The translations under genes were made by a program, and so were the position numbers. Shown here piece by piece: positions 1-6,865 of a stretch of DNA of 17,224 nt (position 1 is the first letter of the stretch; each line of letters opens with the position of its first letter). The notes under the pieces were generated by a model, which was not told the DNA's origin, did not search any database, and was given only the letters and a program-made list of their open reading frames with translations. This DNA comes from Bacteriovoracaceae bacterium (GTDB taxonomy: Bacteria > Bdellovibrionota > Bacteriovoracia > Bacteriovoracales > Bacteriovoracaceae): positions 1 to 17,224 of the forward strand of contig CANFNN010000025.1 of assembly GCA_947448095.1 (NCBI GenBank), written 5' to 3'.

Positions 1-596
1 GATAAAGCAAAAACCGAAATAAAACCTGCAAAGATATAATCAGAGTGTAAATTCCAAGTGGAAACTGAGTGATAAAAAAGTGTGGTTGAAACCCCCCTCA
101 TTTCCATTTCAGTCCAACTATAAAAACCGGCAACCAAGAACAAAGTTCTAAGGAGTGACTTTCTCAAAGAAGAGTATTTTACTCCCGATTTAAAATTCAG
201 CCACAAAGTAACGCCATAAAGTTGCTGGGCAAAATGATACAAAAGATAAAGGTAGGAACATTTAAGAATGATCTCCACACCCGACTCTCCCAAACGGCCA
301 CTAATAGCGACCAAAAACAAGCCCAAATAAAGCATGGGAAAAAATAACGGAAGCCATTCGTCCCTCCAGCTTTTCACTCGAGAAATCCAAATCCAATAAG
401 TCGCCATGAAGTGAGGAAAAGAAAAGATCAGGAAGAGAACTGAAGCGAAAGGGGCAACTATTTTTGCACCACCAATTAACGTGAACGCAAAAAAAATGTA
501 ACTGATCCCTGCCATCAATAAAAAGTTCAGCATAAAGGTCTCTAAAATTATAAATGGAATTCTGAATATATAGAATATAATATCATGAAACCACAT
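1..596 (-). CDS. Multi-pass membrane protein of unknown function, truncated by left window edge
   Basis: The minus-strand frame from an ATG at 596-594 stays open to base 1, giving 198 codons with no stop, so the C-terminus lies outside the window. I do not recognise the family. The product is strongly hydrophobic, with likely membrane segments around residues 8-20, 24-42, 46-72, 82-99, 108-130 and 147-162, separated by short loops with a few basic residues (RVKSWRDE near 73-80). Two motifs stand out: FPHFMATYWIW at about 60-70 and YHFAQQLYG at about 120-128. Histidines inside membrane helices could be metal or haem ligands, but this is speculation. The first in-frame codon that could start is the ATG used here; a stop lies six codons upstream. 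No clear ribosome site precedes it. The gene diverges from the pilin operon starting 28 nt away. That the frame is real is well supported by its length and composition; the function is unknown. Confidence 0.8.
   Translation of the reverse strand, partial: MWFHDIIFYIFRIPFIILETFMLNFLLMAGISYIFFAFTLIGGAKIVAPFASVLFLIFSFPHFMATYWIWISRVKSWRDEWLPLFFPMLYLGLFLVAISGRLGESGVEIILKCSYLYLLYHFAQQLYGVTLWLNFKSGVKYSSLRKSLLRTLFLVAGFYSWTEMEMRGVSTTLFYHSVSTWNLHSDYIFAGFISVFAL
576..581 (+). promoter_or_regulatory. Possible -10 box (TATAAT) for the pilin operon
   Basis: A perfect TATAAT lies 43 nt upstream of the preferred TTG start of the first pilin gene, inside the start of the divergent membrane-protein gene. No convincing -35 hexamer lies 16-18 nt upstream (AATGGA at the 17-nt position). 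The surroundings are very AT-rich, so a chance match is quite possible. Confidence 0.35.
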
Positions 597-624
597 CGTG
601 TTTATTGTTTTTCAGGAGAATCAT

Positions 625-1944
625 TTGAAAAAGATTAATTTACTGAACTCTAAAGGGTTCACTCTCGTTGAAATGTTAATTGCATCTGCAATCATGTCGG
701 TGGTCGTTTTTGGTGGATTTCAGGCATACACCTACTTTAACCAGCAAACGGTTAAAGAGGCCAAAAAGATGGACGACATTTCTGAATTTAATCTTTTAAC
801 CAAAGACCTGCTTAACTTTAGTGAAGGTGCGGGAATTTCAACCTTCTTTTTGAACTTGCCTATCAAGGCCAAAGATTGCGTGGATGACAAACCTTGTGTT
901 CGTCAGCTCGTTGGACAAAATTTTAAAAATCCAACAGTATCACTACCAACAGGATTGACTGCAAACGAGTGTGTTCAGTTCTATAAAGACGCCAAAGGCA
1001 CACTAGATTCAAAAGCTGCCTATCCTGGAAAAACGGCAAAAGATAAAATCTGGGAAACAAAAGATCTTCTTCTGAGTGGAGACCAGGAGCTCTATGCAAC
1101 TTGGATTTTAAAAGATGAGACATCTCCACCGTTTATGATGGTAAAGAGTCGTGACTCAAGCATCTATTTAAGCTTGATCACTCAAAACTTAATGACCGAT
1201 ATCTCCACACCGAAGGCATTAAAACATGCCTTCTTTGAAAGTAATAGCCCTCAAGATGCTATAACCCAGCTTAAGGGTTACCCTTTTCTTATCTACAATT
1301 CGCAAGTCGGAAGCATTTATAACATTCAGTTTGCCGAAGAAATTATTTCCTGTAATCAAGACCGGCAGGCCTGTATTAACTTAATGAAAATTCTTTATGT
1401 CGAAGCACCTACACAAGATGATACAACGTTATCGGGAAACCTCATTGCCAAATTTCCCACCAATGTGTACGCGATTAAGTTTAAACCGATGGATTTTCAG
1501 GCTCCATTCTTTAAGCAAATTCTCGACCGCCAAAATCTTACTCCGAACTGCCTCTCTTCATGGGGAAATGGAACACAACCCTCATCAGGTTATTTCTTTC
1601 CGAGCAGTGTTTTATCTGTGTCACCCGATGCTTCAGAGACAGATAGCAACATCGGATCCAACCCAATCAATCTCATTTACCTACCTAAAGATGCCTATAA
1701 GAAATTAGGAGGCAATTCCGCCAAAAAGGGAATTTACGTGGCACTGCCAATAGATATTGTCACCTACAAAGCCGAAGTTGATGCCACTTCAGGTGCCCTT
1801 CAATTAGTTTCAGAACTATGGCATCCTACTGAAATTAAAAAGAAAATTAAGATACATAACCTGAAAAGCCCCTTCATGTTTACAAGAAAGCTTGGCAGCC
1901 CGGAGATGGGTATCTGGTATAATCCAATTAAGAAGAATCAATAA
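625..1944 (+). CDS. Type IV prepilin-like protein (minor pilin, PilW-like)
   Basis: This is predicted to be a pilin subunit inserted in the inner membrane, trimmed by prepilin peptidase (PilD) and assembled into a type IV pilus or pseudopilus. The N-terminus carries the hallmark: a short basic leader (MKKINLLNSKG) with cleavage after Gly11, then FTLVEML with Glu at mature position 5 and a hydrophobic helix to about residue 38. The rest, about 400 residues, is a globular domain far larger than a major pilin, as in PilW-type minor pilins. It contains several Cys pairs (for example C-x5-C near KDCVDDKPC). I chose TTG at 625 because AGGAG at 614-618 sits 6 nt before it and it gives a standard 11-residue leader. 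The longer GTG at 598 would add nine residues and include the ribosome site. The secreted-protein gene follows 12 nt later. The pilin class is secure; the PilW label is an inference from size and gene order. Confidence 0.85.
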   Translation: MKKINLLNSKGFTLVEMLIASAIMSVVVFGGFQAYTYFNQQTVKEAKKMDDISEFNLLTKDLLNFSEGAGISTFFLNLPIKAKDCVDDKPCVRQLVGQNFKNPTVSLPTGLTANECVQFYKDAKGTLDSKAAYPGKTAKDKIWETKDLLLSGDQELYATWILKDETSPPFMMVKSRDSSIYLSLITQNLMTDISTPKALKHAFFESNSPQDAITQLKGYPFLIYNSQVGSIYNIQFAEEIISCNQDRQACINLMKILYVEAPTQDDTTLSGNLIAKFPTNVYAIKFKPMDFQAPFFKQILDRQNLTPNCLSSWGNGTQPSSGYFFPSSVLSVSPDASETDSNIGSNPINLIYLPKDAYKKLGGNSAKKGIYVALPIDIVTYKAEVDATSGALQLVSELWHPTEIKKKIKIHNLKSPFMFTRKLGSPEMGIWYNPIKKNQ

Positions 1945-1956
1945 CCCGAGGTACGT

Positions 1957-3516
1957 ATGAGCAAGATTCATTATTTATCACTTTCTGCTATTTTATTAAG
2001 CTCGAGCGCTTGGTCTATGAAGTTCTCTACTTTAATGATGCCTTTTAAACAACCTGTAAATCTTTCGACTGAACAGCCGCCAGCAATTAAATACACTCAA
2101 CCTGGAACCATCATTGTTGGAGCGCACAGGTTGTGCGGAGATAGTGATGTCGCTAACTTTTCTAGCTCTCACCCAGAATTTGAATTTGTTCCTCATGACA
2201 ACAAGAAGATTGACGTGTTGATTGGATACTGGGTTGTAGAAAATGGCGCAACAGGCTCGGCGCTACTTCCGTCAGAGTCAAATTGGTATCCAATAGCTAA
2301 CCAAAAAATCGACATCGCGGAAAATCAAGCAAATACTGTATGGACAGGCCAGTTTAACCAAATCTCACATGCACCCTCAGCTTCAAACGTAAATGTGATG
2401 AAATTGCTCCAAAATGAGATCAAAAATCTTCAGGAAACGGCGATTTTATCTTATGGATCCACTAAGCAGTACCGCATTTTTTCAGGAGCCTTTGCCTGTG
2501 TAGATCCGAGTGAATCCTCTGAATTAGATTCAACGGACTATGCTCCATCTCCAGTTGATACTGTTCTATCTCTTAAAGTGATCGAACAAGAAGTAAATAG
2601 TGCGTTCAACGGTCAAAATCTCAACCAAATAATTCAAGACAACAGAAAGCTTAAAATTAGTCTTAAATCTTCACCTACAGGGGTTGGAACAACTGGCGTT
2701 AAAGCTTATGATTTGTCTTTAGGCAATCATGGCGAAAACTTAGAAGGAGCTCCACTCTACGACACCTATAAAAAGATTTTAGAACTAGATAATCCACCAG
2801 CAGCAACGGATGGAGATTCTTACAGGGCCGCAATGGCAGCAAATTCGTTAAGTAATTCCATCGGTAGTGGACTTAGCGGGGATAAAATTGATTATTGCAA
2901 TAATCAAGGTGCGACATCTAATAAAACTACGAAGACTTATAAATATGAAGCATTTCCTCTAAATCTTAGCTGTAAGAAGCTAATTGATAATGGAAATCTC
3001 TCAGATAGCTTTGCAGCACTATTTACTCCCTCCGATAAGCTATCAGATAGTGACTTCAAAACAGCTCAGAAAAATTTGGCAAAACGTTTTCTTATGGCCG
3101 CCGTATATGAAGCCGCTCAAGAGAAGCTAGAGAACGATGCAAAAGTCGTGCATGCCGGATGTTTTAGAAAAGGCAGTCAAAGTAATCTCATTAGTCGTTT
3201 GATCTCTAGTTATCCACTTAACTTTAAACAAGTGGCCAATAAGTTTAGTATTCAAACAAACCCAAGCAATATCATTCACCCTGAGTCGTTGTTTGCCCTC
3301 CACGATTTTTCAAGCTACTCAGCCAATGATGCGAAAGCAGTTTGGGGACAAGTTATTCCAAGCCAGGCCATACCGAGTGACCTAAATGTGAATGGGATAC
3401 TCTTTCGTTTAGAGGAAAAAGCAGAACTTCAAGGACAAGAGCTGGATTTTAATGCTCCCATCAATATTAATATTAAAGTAAGGTCGGTAGGTGGAAGCTG
3501 CACAATGTACTGCTAA
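1957..3516 (+). CDS. Secreted protein of unknown function within the pilin cluster
   Basis: I do not recognise this 519-residue protein. The N-terminus is a plausible Sec signal peptide: MSK, then a hydrophobic stretch SLSAILLSSSAWS with cleavage likely after residue 20, so it should act in the periplasm or outside the cell. The mature part is hydrophilic, rich in Ser/Asn/Asp, and has seven cysteines, the last two in a C-terminal SCTMYC motif; these could form disulfides. There is no lipobox and no further membrane helix. The start is supported by GAGG at 1948-1951, 5 nt before the ATG. The gene sits between two prepilin genes, and its last 26 nt overlap the next gene, so the two are probably translationally coupled. 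By position it may be a pilus accessory, tip or adhesin-like component, as PilY1 is in other minor-pilin operons, but I see no PilY1 signature. Confidence 0.8.
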   Translation: MSKIHYLSLSAILLSSSAWSMKFSTLMMPFKQPVNLSTEQPPAIKYTQPGTIIVGAHRLCGDSDVANFSSSHPEFEFVPHDNKKIDVLIGYWVVENGATGSALLPSESNWYPIANQKIDIAENQANTVWTGQFNQISHAPSASNVNVMKLLQNEIKNLQETAILSYGSTKQYRIFSGAFACVDPSESSELDSTDYAPSPVDTVLSLKVIEQEVNSAFNGQNLNQIIQDNRKLKISLKSSPTGVGTTGVKAYDLSLGNHGENLEGAPLYDTYKKILELDNPPAATDGDSYRAAMAANSLSNSIGSGLSGDKIDYCNNQGATSNKTTKTYKYEAFPLNLSCKKLIDNGNLSDSFAALFTPSDKLSDSDFKTAQKNLAKRFLMAAVYEAAQEKLENDAKVVHAGCFRKGSQSNLISRLISSYPLNFKQVANKFSIQTNPSNIIHPESLFALHDFSSYSANDAKAVWGQVIPSQAIPSDLNVNGILFRLEEKAELQGQELDFNAPININIKVRSVGGSCTMYC

Positions 3517-5197
3517 GAAAAGTTTAGTTCGCAACGAATCCGGAAGTCTCGTCGTAGTTATAGCGATTATGGGGATGATAGCCGGACTCATTGCATACTG
3601 GACTAGCTTATCTGGCAAGGTTGATAAAGAAGTAAGGTCTCTAAGCGCCACTCAGAGTACTGCATACATGCGCTCTGATTTTCAAAATACTATTAAAAAA
3701 CTTTTGAAGGGGGAGATTGTAGGATGCCCCATTACACCGGCCATGGTGAATTCCAAATTTGAAGATTTCAGTGTTCTAACGACTGATGCAATTATCAATC
3801 GGTCCTATACTGACAACGCGGCCACTACGAACGTTAATGAAATCACAATGAATCCTGATTTTATAAAAAATTGCTTCTTCAATATCAGCCGTTATTCGGG
3901 TCTTGCATGGAACAAAATAAATATCTCCATTCGAAGGACATCTGAACCAAACTACATCACTTTATCTAATTTTATCTCGGCCGATATTCAGGCTGCATTC
4001 AAATCGGAAGGCAAACCCATTGTTTTGAAATTTCAATTAAAATACAGGATTGATGTTCTTACGATAAATAGCTTTGGAATAATTTTCACTGATTCGAACT
4101 CTGGGCCTAAAGTAGCGATAGACACCAATAGTAAGGTAAAAATCAATTCCTCAGTTCTCTTTGATAGTTCAGCTCGAAGTGACCCGCAACCTTTAAACAA
4201 CTTCATGGAGCTCCCAGATACGGGCCGTTTGATTTACGCTAAAGAAGTCTACTCCTCGGCTCCTAACTTCACCTCAAATCAGGACTTGCTAGATTTTCTA
4301 GACACTAAAACCATCCTCAATGTTTTTGAAAAAGGCATTGAGTTCAATCAACTTCCGAAGGGAGCTTTTGAAGCCCCATATCAAAAAAGCCCTACCCAGT
4401 GGAATGAAATTCTCGACTTTAAACCAATGCTAGACTCTGCCTATCCACTTCCTAATTCAACTCCCCAGTCGGTTATAACAGATGCTGTGGGTATCATAAA
4501 TCACTCCTTTACTAATATTGATCACACAAATACTGCAAGCATTTATAACCACCTCTATGGATCTGGTGGTGAAAACCAACTGATTGAAAGTTGCCGGGAA
4601 ATGACGACTGATATGAGTTCTGGGGCTTACCCGCTTTATATTTTTAACAATCTCACCCAAGATTTTACAATTGATTTCACTCACAACACTGATACGGATC
4701 ATCCCCCTGTGTTTTGTGGAGTAATTGCAGCAAAAAACATAATTATTAAATTAAACGACCAAGATTCGAATGGTATTAATTTTCTTCATCATTTTATTGG
4801 CAAAATGATTATTAGAGAAAAGCTAATTGTGTCAAATAAAGGATCACTGACTATACATGACATCATGCAATTCTCTGAGGACTCAGTACAATACCCAGAG
4901 CCCCAAATGAATGTGACCAATTTAAGAACTCAATTCTACAATCAAAAATATTACTCAACTCAAAATTTTTTCCTGCCTTTTTTTGAGGCCGGCAAGACTC
5001 CAACTCCACCAGACCTGATGGGAGTCAGTAATGGTAAGTTTTACGTTCCTCGTGGGACTAAAGCATTTTTTAATACCTGCCCATCTCCTAATAATGGAAA
5101 AACTTGCCGTAACCCAGACATCCCGGCCCCCGCGAAGGAAGATCTTGCTCAAAATAACTGGCAGAACCTTTTATTCGAGGTTTATGTTGTCGAATAA
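3491..5197 (+). CDS. Large pseudopilin-like protein (PilX/GspK-like) lacking Glu5
   Basis: This 568-residue protein has an N-terminal basic leader ending ...VRNESG, followed by the hydrophobic helix SLVVVIAIMGMIAGLIAYW (about residues 19-37). This resembles the start of PilX and GspK proteins (RG-A-L-V-hydrophobic). Cleavage after Gly18 is predicted, giving Val rather than Glu at mature position 5. Absence of Glu5 is characteristic of GspK-type tip pseudopilins, which cap the filament. The remainder is a large extracytoplasmic domain; its C-terminal third contains alternating hydrophobic stretches and several Cys. The GTG start at 3491 has AAGG at 3480-3483, 7 nt upstream; no other start would keep the leader. 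It overlaps the secreted-protein gene by 26 nt and the following pilin gene by 14 nt. A plain signal-anchor protein is the alternative. Size and context favour a pilus-tip or minor-pilin role. Confidence 0.7.
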   Translation: MEAAQCTAKKSLVRNESGSLVVVIAIMGMIAGLIAYWTSLSGKVDKEVRSLSATQSTAYMRSDFQNTIKKLLKGEIVGCPITPAMVNSKFEDFSVLTTDAIINRSYTDNAATTNVNEITMNPDFIKNCFFNISRYSGLAWNKINISIRRTSEPNYITLSNFISADIQAAFKSEGKPIVLKFQLKYRIDVLTINSFGIIFTDSNSGPKVAIDTNSKVKINSSVLFDSSARSDPQPLNNFMELPDTGRLIYAKEVYSSAPNFTSNQDLLDFLDTKTILNVFEKGIEFNQLPKGAFEAPYQKSPTQWNEILDFKPMLDSAYPLPNSTPQSVITDAVGIINHSFTNIDHTNTASIYNHLYGSGGENQLIESCREMTTDMSSGAYPLYIFNNLTQDFTIDFTHNTDTDHPPVFCGVIAAKNIIIKLNDQDSNGINFLHHFIGKMIIREKLIVSNKGSLTIHDIMQFSEDSVQYPEPQMNVTNLRTQFYNQKYYSTQNFFLPFFEAGKTPTPPDLMGVSNGKFYVPRGTKAFFNTCPSPNNGKTCRNPDIPAPAKEDLAQNNWQNLLFEVYVVE

Positions 5198-5669
5198 ATT
5201 AAATCAGAAGGGATTAACTTTAGTTGAAACATTAGTCGGAATGGGGCTTCTATCGATGGCCATTACCTTAGGGATGAATTTTGTTAGCGAGCAAATGAAA
5301 TCCAGGGATACGCGAACCAAACAAACTATTCACCGTTACATAGCGATTCAGGTCACACAACATGTTACAAATGGTATTGCGTATTACCCCCCTATCGCTC
5401 CCATAAACCCATCCGACAAAATTATTTACGTCGGTTGCATGACTAGAGATGGAGTTTTAATCTCCAACTCCTTTAAGTTTTTTCTGACGGCCAATTTTGA
5501 CGATAAAGTTTCAACCGGCAAGTGTCCTACAGTCGATACCGCCTACGAGGTTCGCTTTTTGTGGGTTGATCCTAGCATTGATGACACTGTAAAAATCAAT
5601 ATTCTCACACTGGCCCCTGGAACTATTAATAGTCTTGCCGTCCGTAACTTCAAAATTTTTGCGAAATAG
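5184..5669 (+). CDS. Type IV prepilin-like protein (minor pilin, PilV-like)
   Basis: This 161-residue protein begins MLSNKLNQKG and then LTLVETLVGMGLLSMAIT. It is a textbook class III signal: a short basic leader, cleavage after Gly10, Glu at mature position 5 and a helix to about residue 30. The mature length, about 151 residues, fits a pilin such as PilV, PilE or FimU. The open frame extends upstream to 5031, but that part lies wholly within the preceding gene and would bury the leader, so I use the ATG at 5184. GAGG at 5177-5180 is only 3 nt before this ATG; TTG at 5187 would give a better 6-nt spacing and an almost identical protein. It overlaps the end of the PilX/GspK-like gene by 14 nt and is the last gene of the cluster. 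The prepilin call is strong; the subtype is an inference. Confidence 0.85.
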   Translation: MLSNKLNQKGLTLVETLVGMGLLSMAITLGMNFVSEQMKSRDTRTKQTIHRYIAIQVTQHVTNGIAYYPPIAPINPSDKIIYVGCMTRDGVLISNSFKFFLTANFDDKVSTGKCPTVDTAYEVRFLWVDPSIDDTVKINILTLAPGTINSLAVRNFKIFAK

Positions 5670-5687
5670 ATAAATTTTCACTATAAT
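5659..5687 (+). promoter_or_regulatory. Sigma70-type promoter for the FHA gene, implying a leaderless mRNA
   Basis: TTGCGA at 5659-5664 (4 of 6 matches to TTGACA) and a perfect TATAAT at 5682-5687 are separated by exactly 17 nt. Transcription would begin about 7 nt after the -10 box, at about 5693-5695, which coincides with the ATG at 5694. No ribosome binding site precedes that ATG, consistent with a leaderless transcript. The -35 box overlaps the last codons of the pilin gene. Confidence 0.6.
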
Positions 5688-5693
5688 CAACCT

Positions 5694-6302
5694 ATGCGAT
5701 TATTACTGACACTTGTGGACGGCGAAGAAATTGACTATAAAATGGAGAAAGACTCCGTAAGCATTGGCCGCTCGGCCAAATGTGATCTCGTGATCCCTCA
5801 CGAGAGTATGTCCCGAAACCACTGCCAAATTGAAATTAAAGACGGCGAATTTTTCATTACAGATCTTGGCAGCATAAACGGCGTCTACATCGACAACGTA
5901 AAAATTCCGGCCAACTCGTCAGTTCCTTTTCAAACTTTTCTTCATTTGTCCTTCGGCTATGTGACTAGTGCCCAAATTGTCGTGGATGAGGCAACTAAAT
6001 TTGGAGTGTTAGTTCCAAAGAGTGGAATTCAAGACCAAACGACTGGAACTGGACCTATTTCAAGACAGGAACATAAAACTAGAACAAAAACGATTCAGAC
6101 CCAAAAAACGAAAATAACCAATCCAAAAACTAGCACCACCAAGAGTTCAGGTAAGAACACTATCGCGATCAATCTTTTAGCTTTTATTGGTATCCTGGCC
6201 GGCCTTTATTACTTTTTGTACGCCGGCAAAGAGACCGCTACTTCGAACAGCCCCCAGCCTCAGGCCGCGCCCAAGCCAACCGACACAAGTGATCATTTTT
6301 AA
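5694..6302 (+). CDS. FHA-domain protein with a C-terminal membrane anchor
   Basis: This is a predicted phospho-threonine-binding protein held at the inner membrane. Residues about 1-98 form an FHA domain with the conserved signature in order: Gly25-Arg26-Ser27 after the second strand, Ser40-Arg41-Asn42-His43, and Ser60-x-Asn62-Gly63. Arg26, Ser40 and Asn62 are the residue types that hold the phospho-peptide in known FHA domains. A linker at about 115-154 is rich in Thr, Lys and Gln and so may itself be phosphorylated. It is followed by one membrane helix (about 157-176) and a Pro-rich tail of about 25 residues. The likely topology is FHA in the cytoplasm and the tail in the periplasm. It lies 24 nt after the last pilin gene but has its own promoter. 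Which kinase or partner it reads cannot be told; a pilus or secretion link is only positional. Confidence 0.85.
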   Translation: MRLLLTLVDGEEIDYKMEKDSVSIGRSAKCDLVIPHESMSRNHCQIEIKDGEFFITDLGSINGVYIDNVKIPANSSVPFQTFLHLSFGYVTSAQIVVDEATKFGVLVPKSGIQDQTTGTGPISRQEHKTRTKTIQTQKTKITNPKTSTTKSSGKNTIAINLLAFIGILAGLYYFLYAGKETATSNSPQPQAAPKPTDTSDHF

Positions 6303-6391
6303 CGTCTAAGAATTATATAGGTGCAAAAGCGCCCTATTTAAGCTAGATTGACCTTCTACGGAGTTAAACAAGGCTAAAATAGGCGTATTTA
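6303..6391 (+). promoter_or_regulatory. Intergenic control region of the rrf2-suf operon
   Basis: These 89 nt must hold the promoter of the suf operon, because the FHA gene ends at 6302. TTGACC at 6348-6353 resembles a -35 box and TAAAAT at 6375-6380 a -10 box, but they are 21 nt apart, too far for a standard sigma70 promoter. An activator or a different element may be involved. If TAAAAT is used, the leader is only about 5 nt. The ribosome site before the ATG at 6392 is weak (AGG at 6381-6383). An imperfect inverted repeat spans most of the region. Confidence 0.45.
6330..6385. repeat. Imperfect inverted repeat upstream of rrf2, candidate operator
   Basis: The left arm CGCCCTATTTAAGC (6330-6343) and the right arm GCTAAAATAGGCG (6373-6385) are near-complementary: the right arm reads CGCCTATTTTAGC on the other strand, differing by one inserted base and one substitution. 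The arms are 29 nt apart and the right one covers the candidate -10 box. This fits a site for the adjacent Rrf2 regulator, with two separated half-sites. It does not look like a terminator, as no T-run follows. Confidence 0.4.
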
Positions 6392-6865
6392 ATGATTAAG
6401 ATCAATCGTAAAGTTGAGTATGCTCTGATGGTACTCAAGCTCATGAATGAGAAAGGTTCAAGTGATCTCACTACGGCGCGTGAAGTGTGTGATCGCTATG
6501 AGTTACCATTTGATACTACCGCTAAGGTCATGCAGCAGATGAATACCGCAGGATTTTTGCATTCCCACAAAGGCGTCAAAGGTGGCTATACCCTGGCCCG
6601 AGATCTGACTTCCATTTCATATATTGAACTCGCCGAAATTATCGAAGGAAAAAGCTTCATGATGGATTGTCACGAAGGGCCTTGTGACTTAATTCATTCA
6701 TGCAATATCTCTCAACCCATCAAACGTCTCAACGATTACTTAATTAACATATTTAGTTCACTCACTCTGCAAGAACTCTTGGCCGATGACAATCTGCTGG
6801 CACTCAAAAGAACTCCAGAGAAAAAAGTAGAAAATTGTCCATTAGTACATAAGGCCGAAGTATGA
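6392..6865 (+). CDS. Rrf2-family Fe-S-type transcriptional regulator of the suf operon
   Basis: This 157-residue DNA-binding regulator has the Rrf2/IscR layout. An N-terminal winged helix (about 1-75) opens with MIKINRKVEYALMVL and has the wing motif HKGVKGGYTLAR at 59-70. A dimerisation helix lies toward the C-terminus. Three cysteines follow the winged helix: Cys93, Cys98 and Cys104 (C-x4-C-x5-C). IscR and NsrR carry three cysteines in the same place with C-x5-C-x5-C spacing and bind a [2Fe-2S] or [4Fe-4S] cluster there, so cluster sensing is likely here. A further Cys is at 149. Its TGA overlaps the ATG of sufB (ATGA, 6862-6865), placing it first in the suf operon. The usual inference is autoregulation: the holo-protein represses suf when clusters are plentiful. 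It could also be called SufR-like or IscR-like; I leave the symbol open. Confidence 0.9.
   Translation: MIKINRKVEYALMVLKLMNEKGSSDLTTAREVCDRYELPFDTTAKVMQQMNTAGFLHSHKGVKGGYTLARDLTSISYIELAEIIEGKSFMMDCHEGPCDLIHSCNISQPIKRLNDYLINIFSSLTLQELLADDNLLALKRTPEKKVENCPLVHKAEV

Noticed and set aside
1..596. Brp/Blh-type carotenoid oxygenase
   Set aside because: The His motifs in membrane helices are reminiscent, but the characteristic conserved motifs of that family are not visible in the partial sequence.
1957..3516. PilY1 homologue
   Set aside because: Its position resembles that of PilY1, but the protein is too short and lacks a recognisable beta-propeller or calcium-binding pattern.
5031..5183. Upstream extension of the PilV-like gene to an ATG at 5031
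   Set aside because: It lies fully within the preceding gene and would bury the prepilin leader, which must be N-terminal.
6289..6302. Terminator after the FHA gene
   Set aside because: Only a short GATC palindrome followed by five T is present; the stem is too weak.
6348..6380. TTGACC and TAAAAT as a standard sigma70 promoter
   Set aside because: The 21-nt spacing is outside the usual 16-18 range; kept only as low-confidence elements of the control region.
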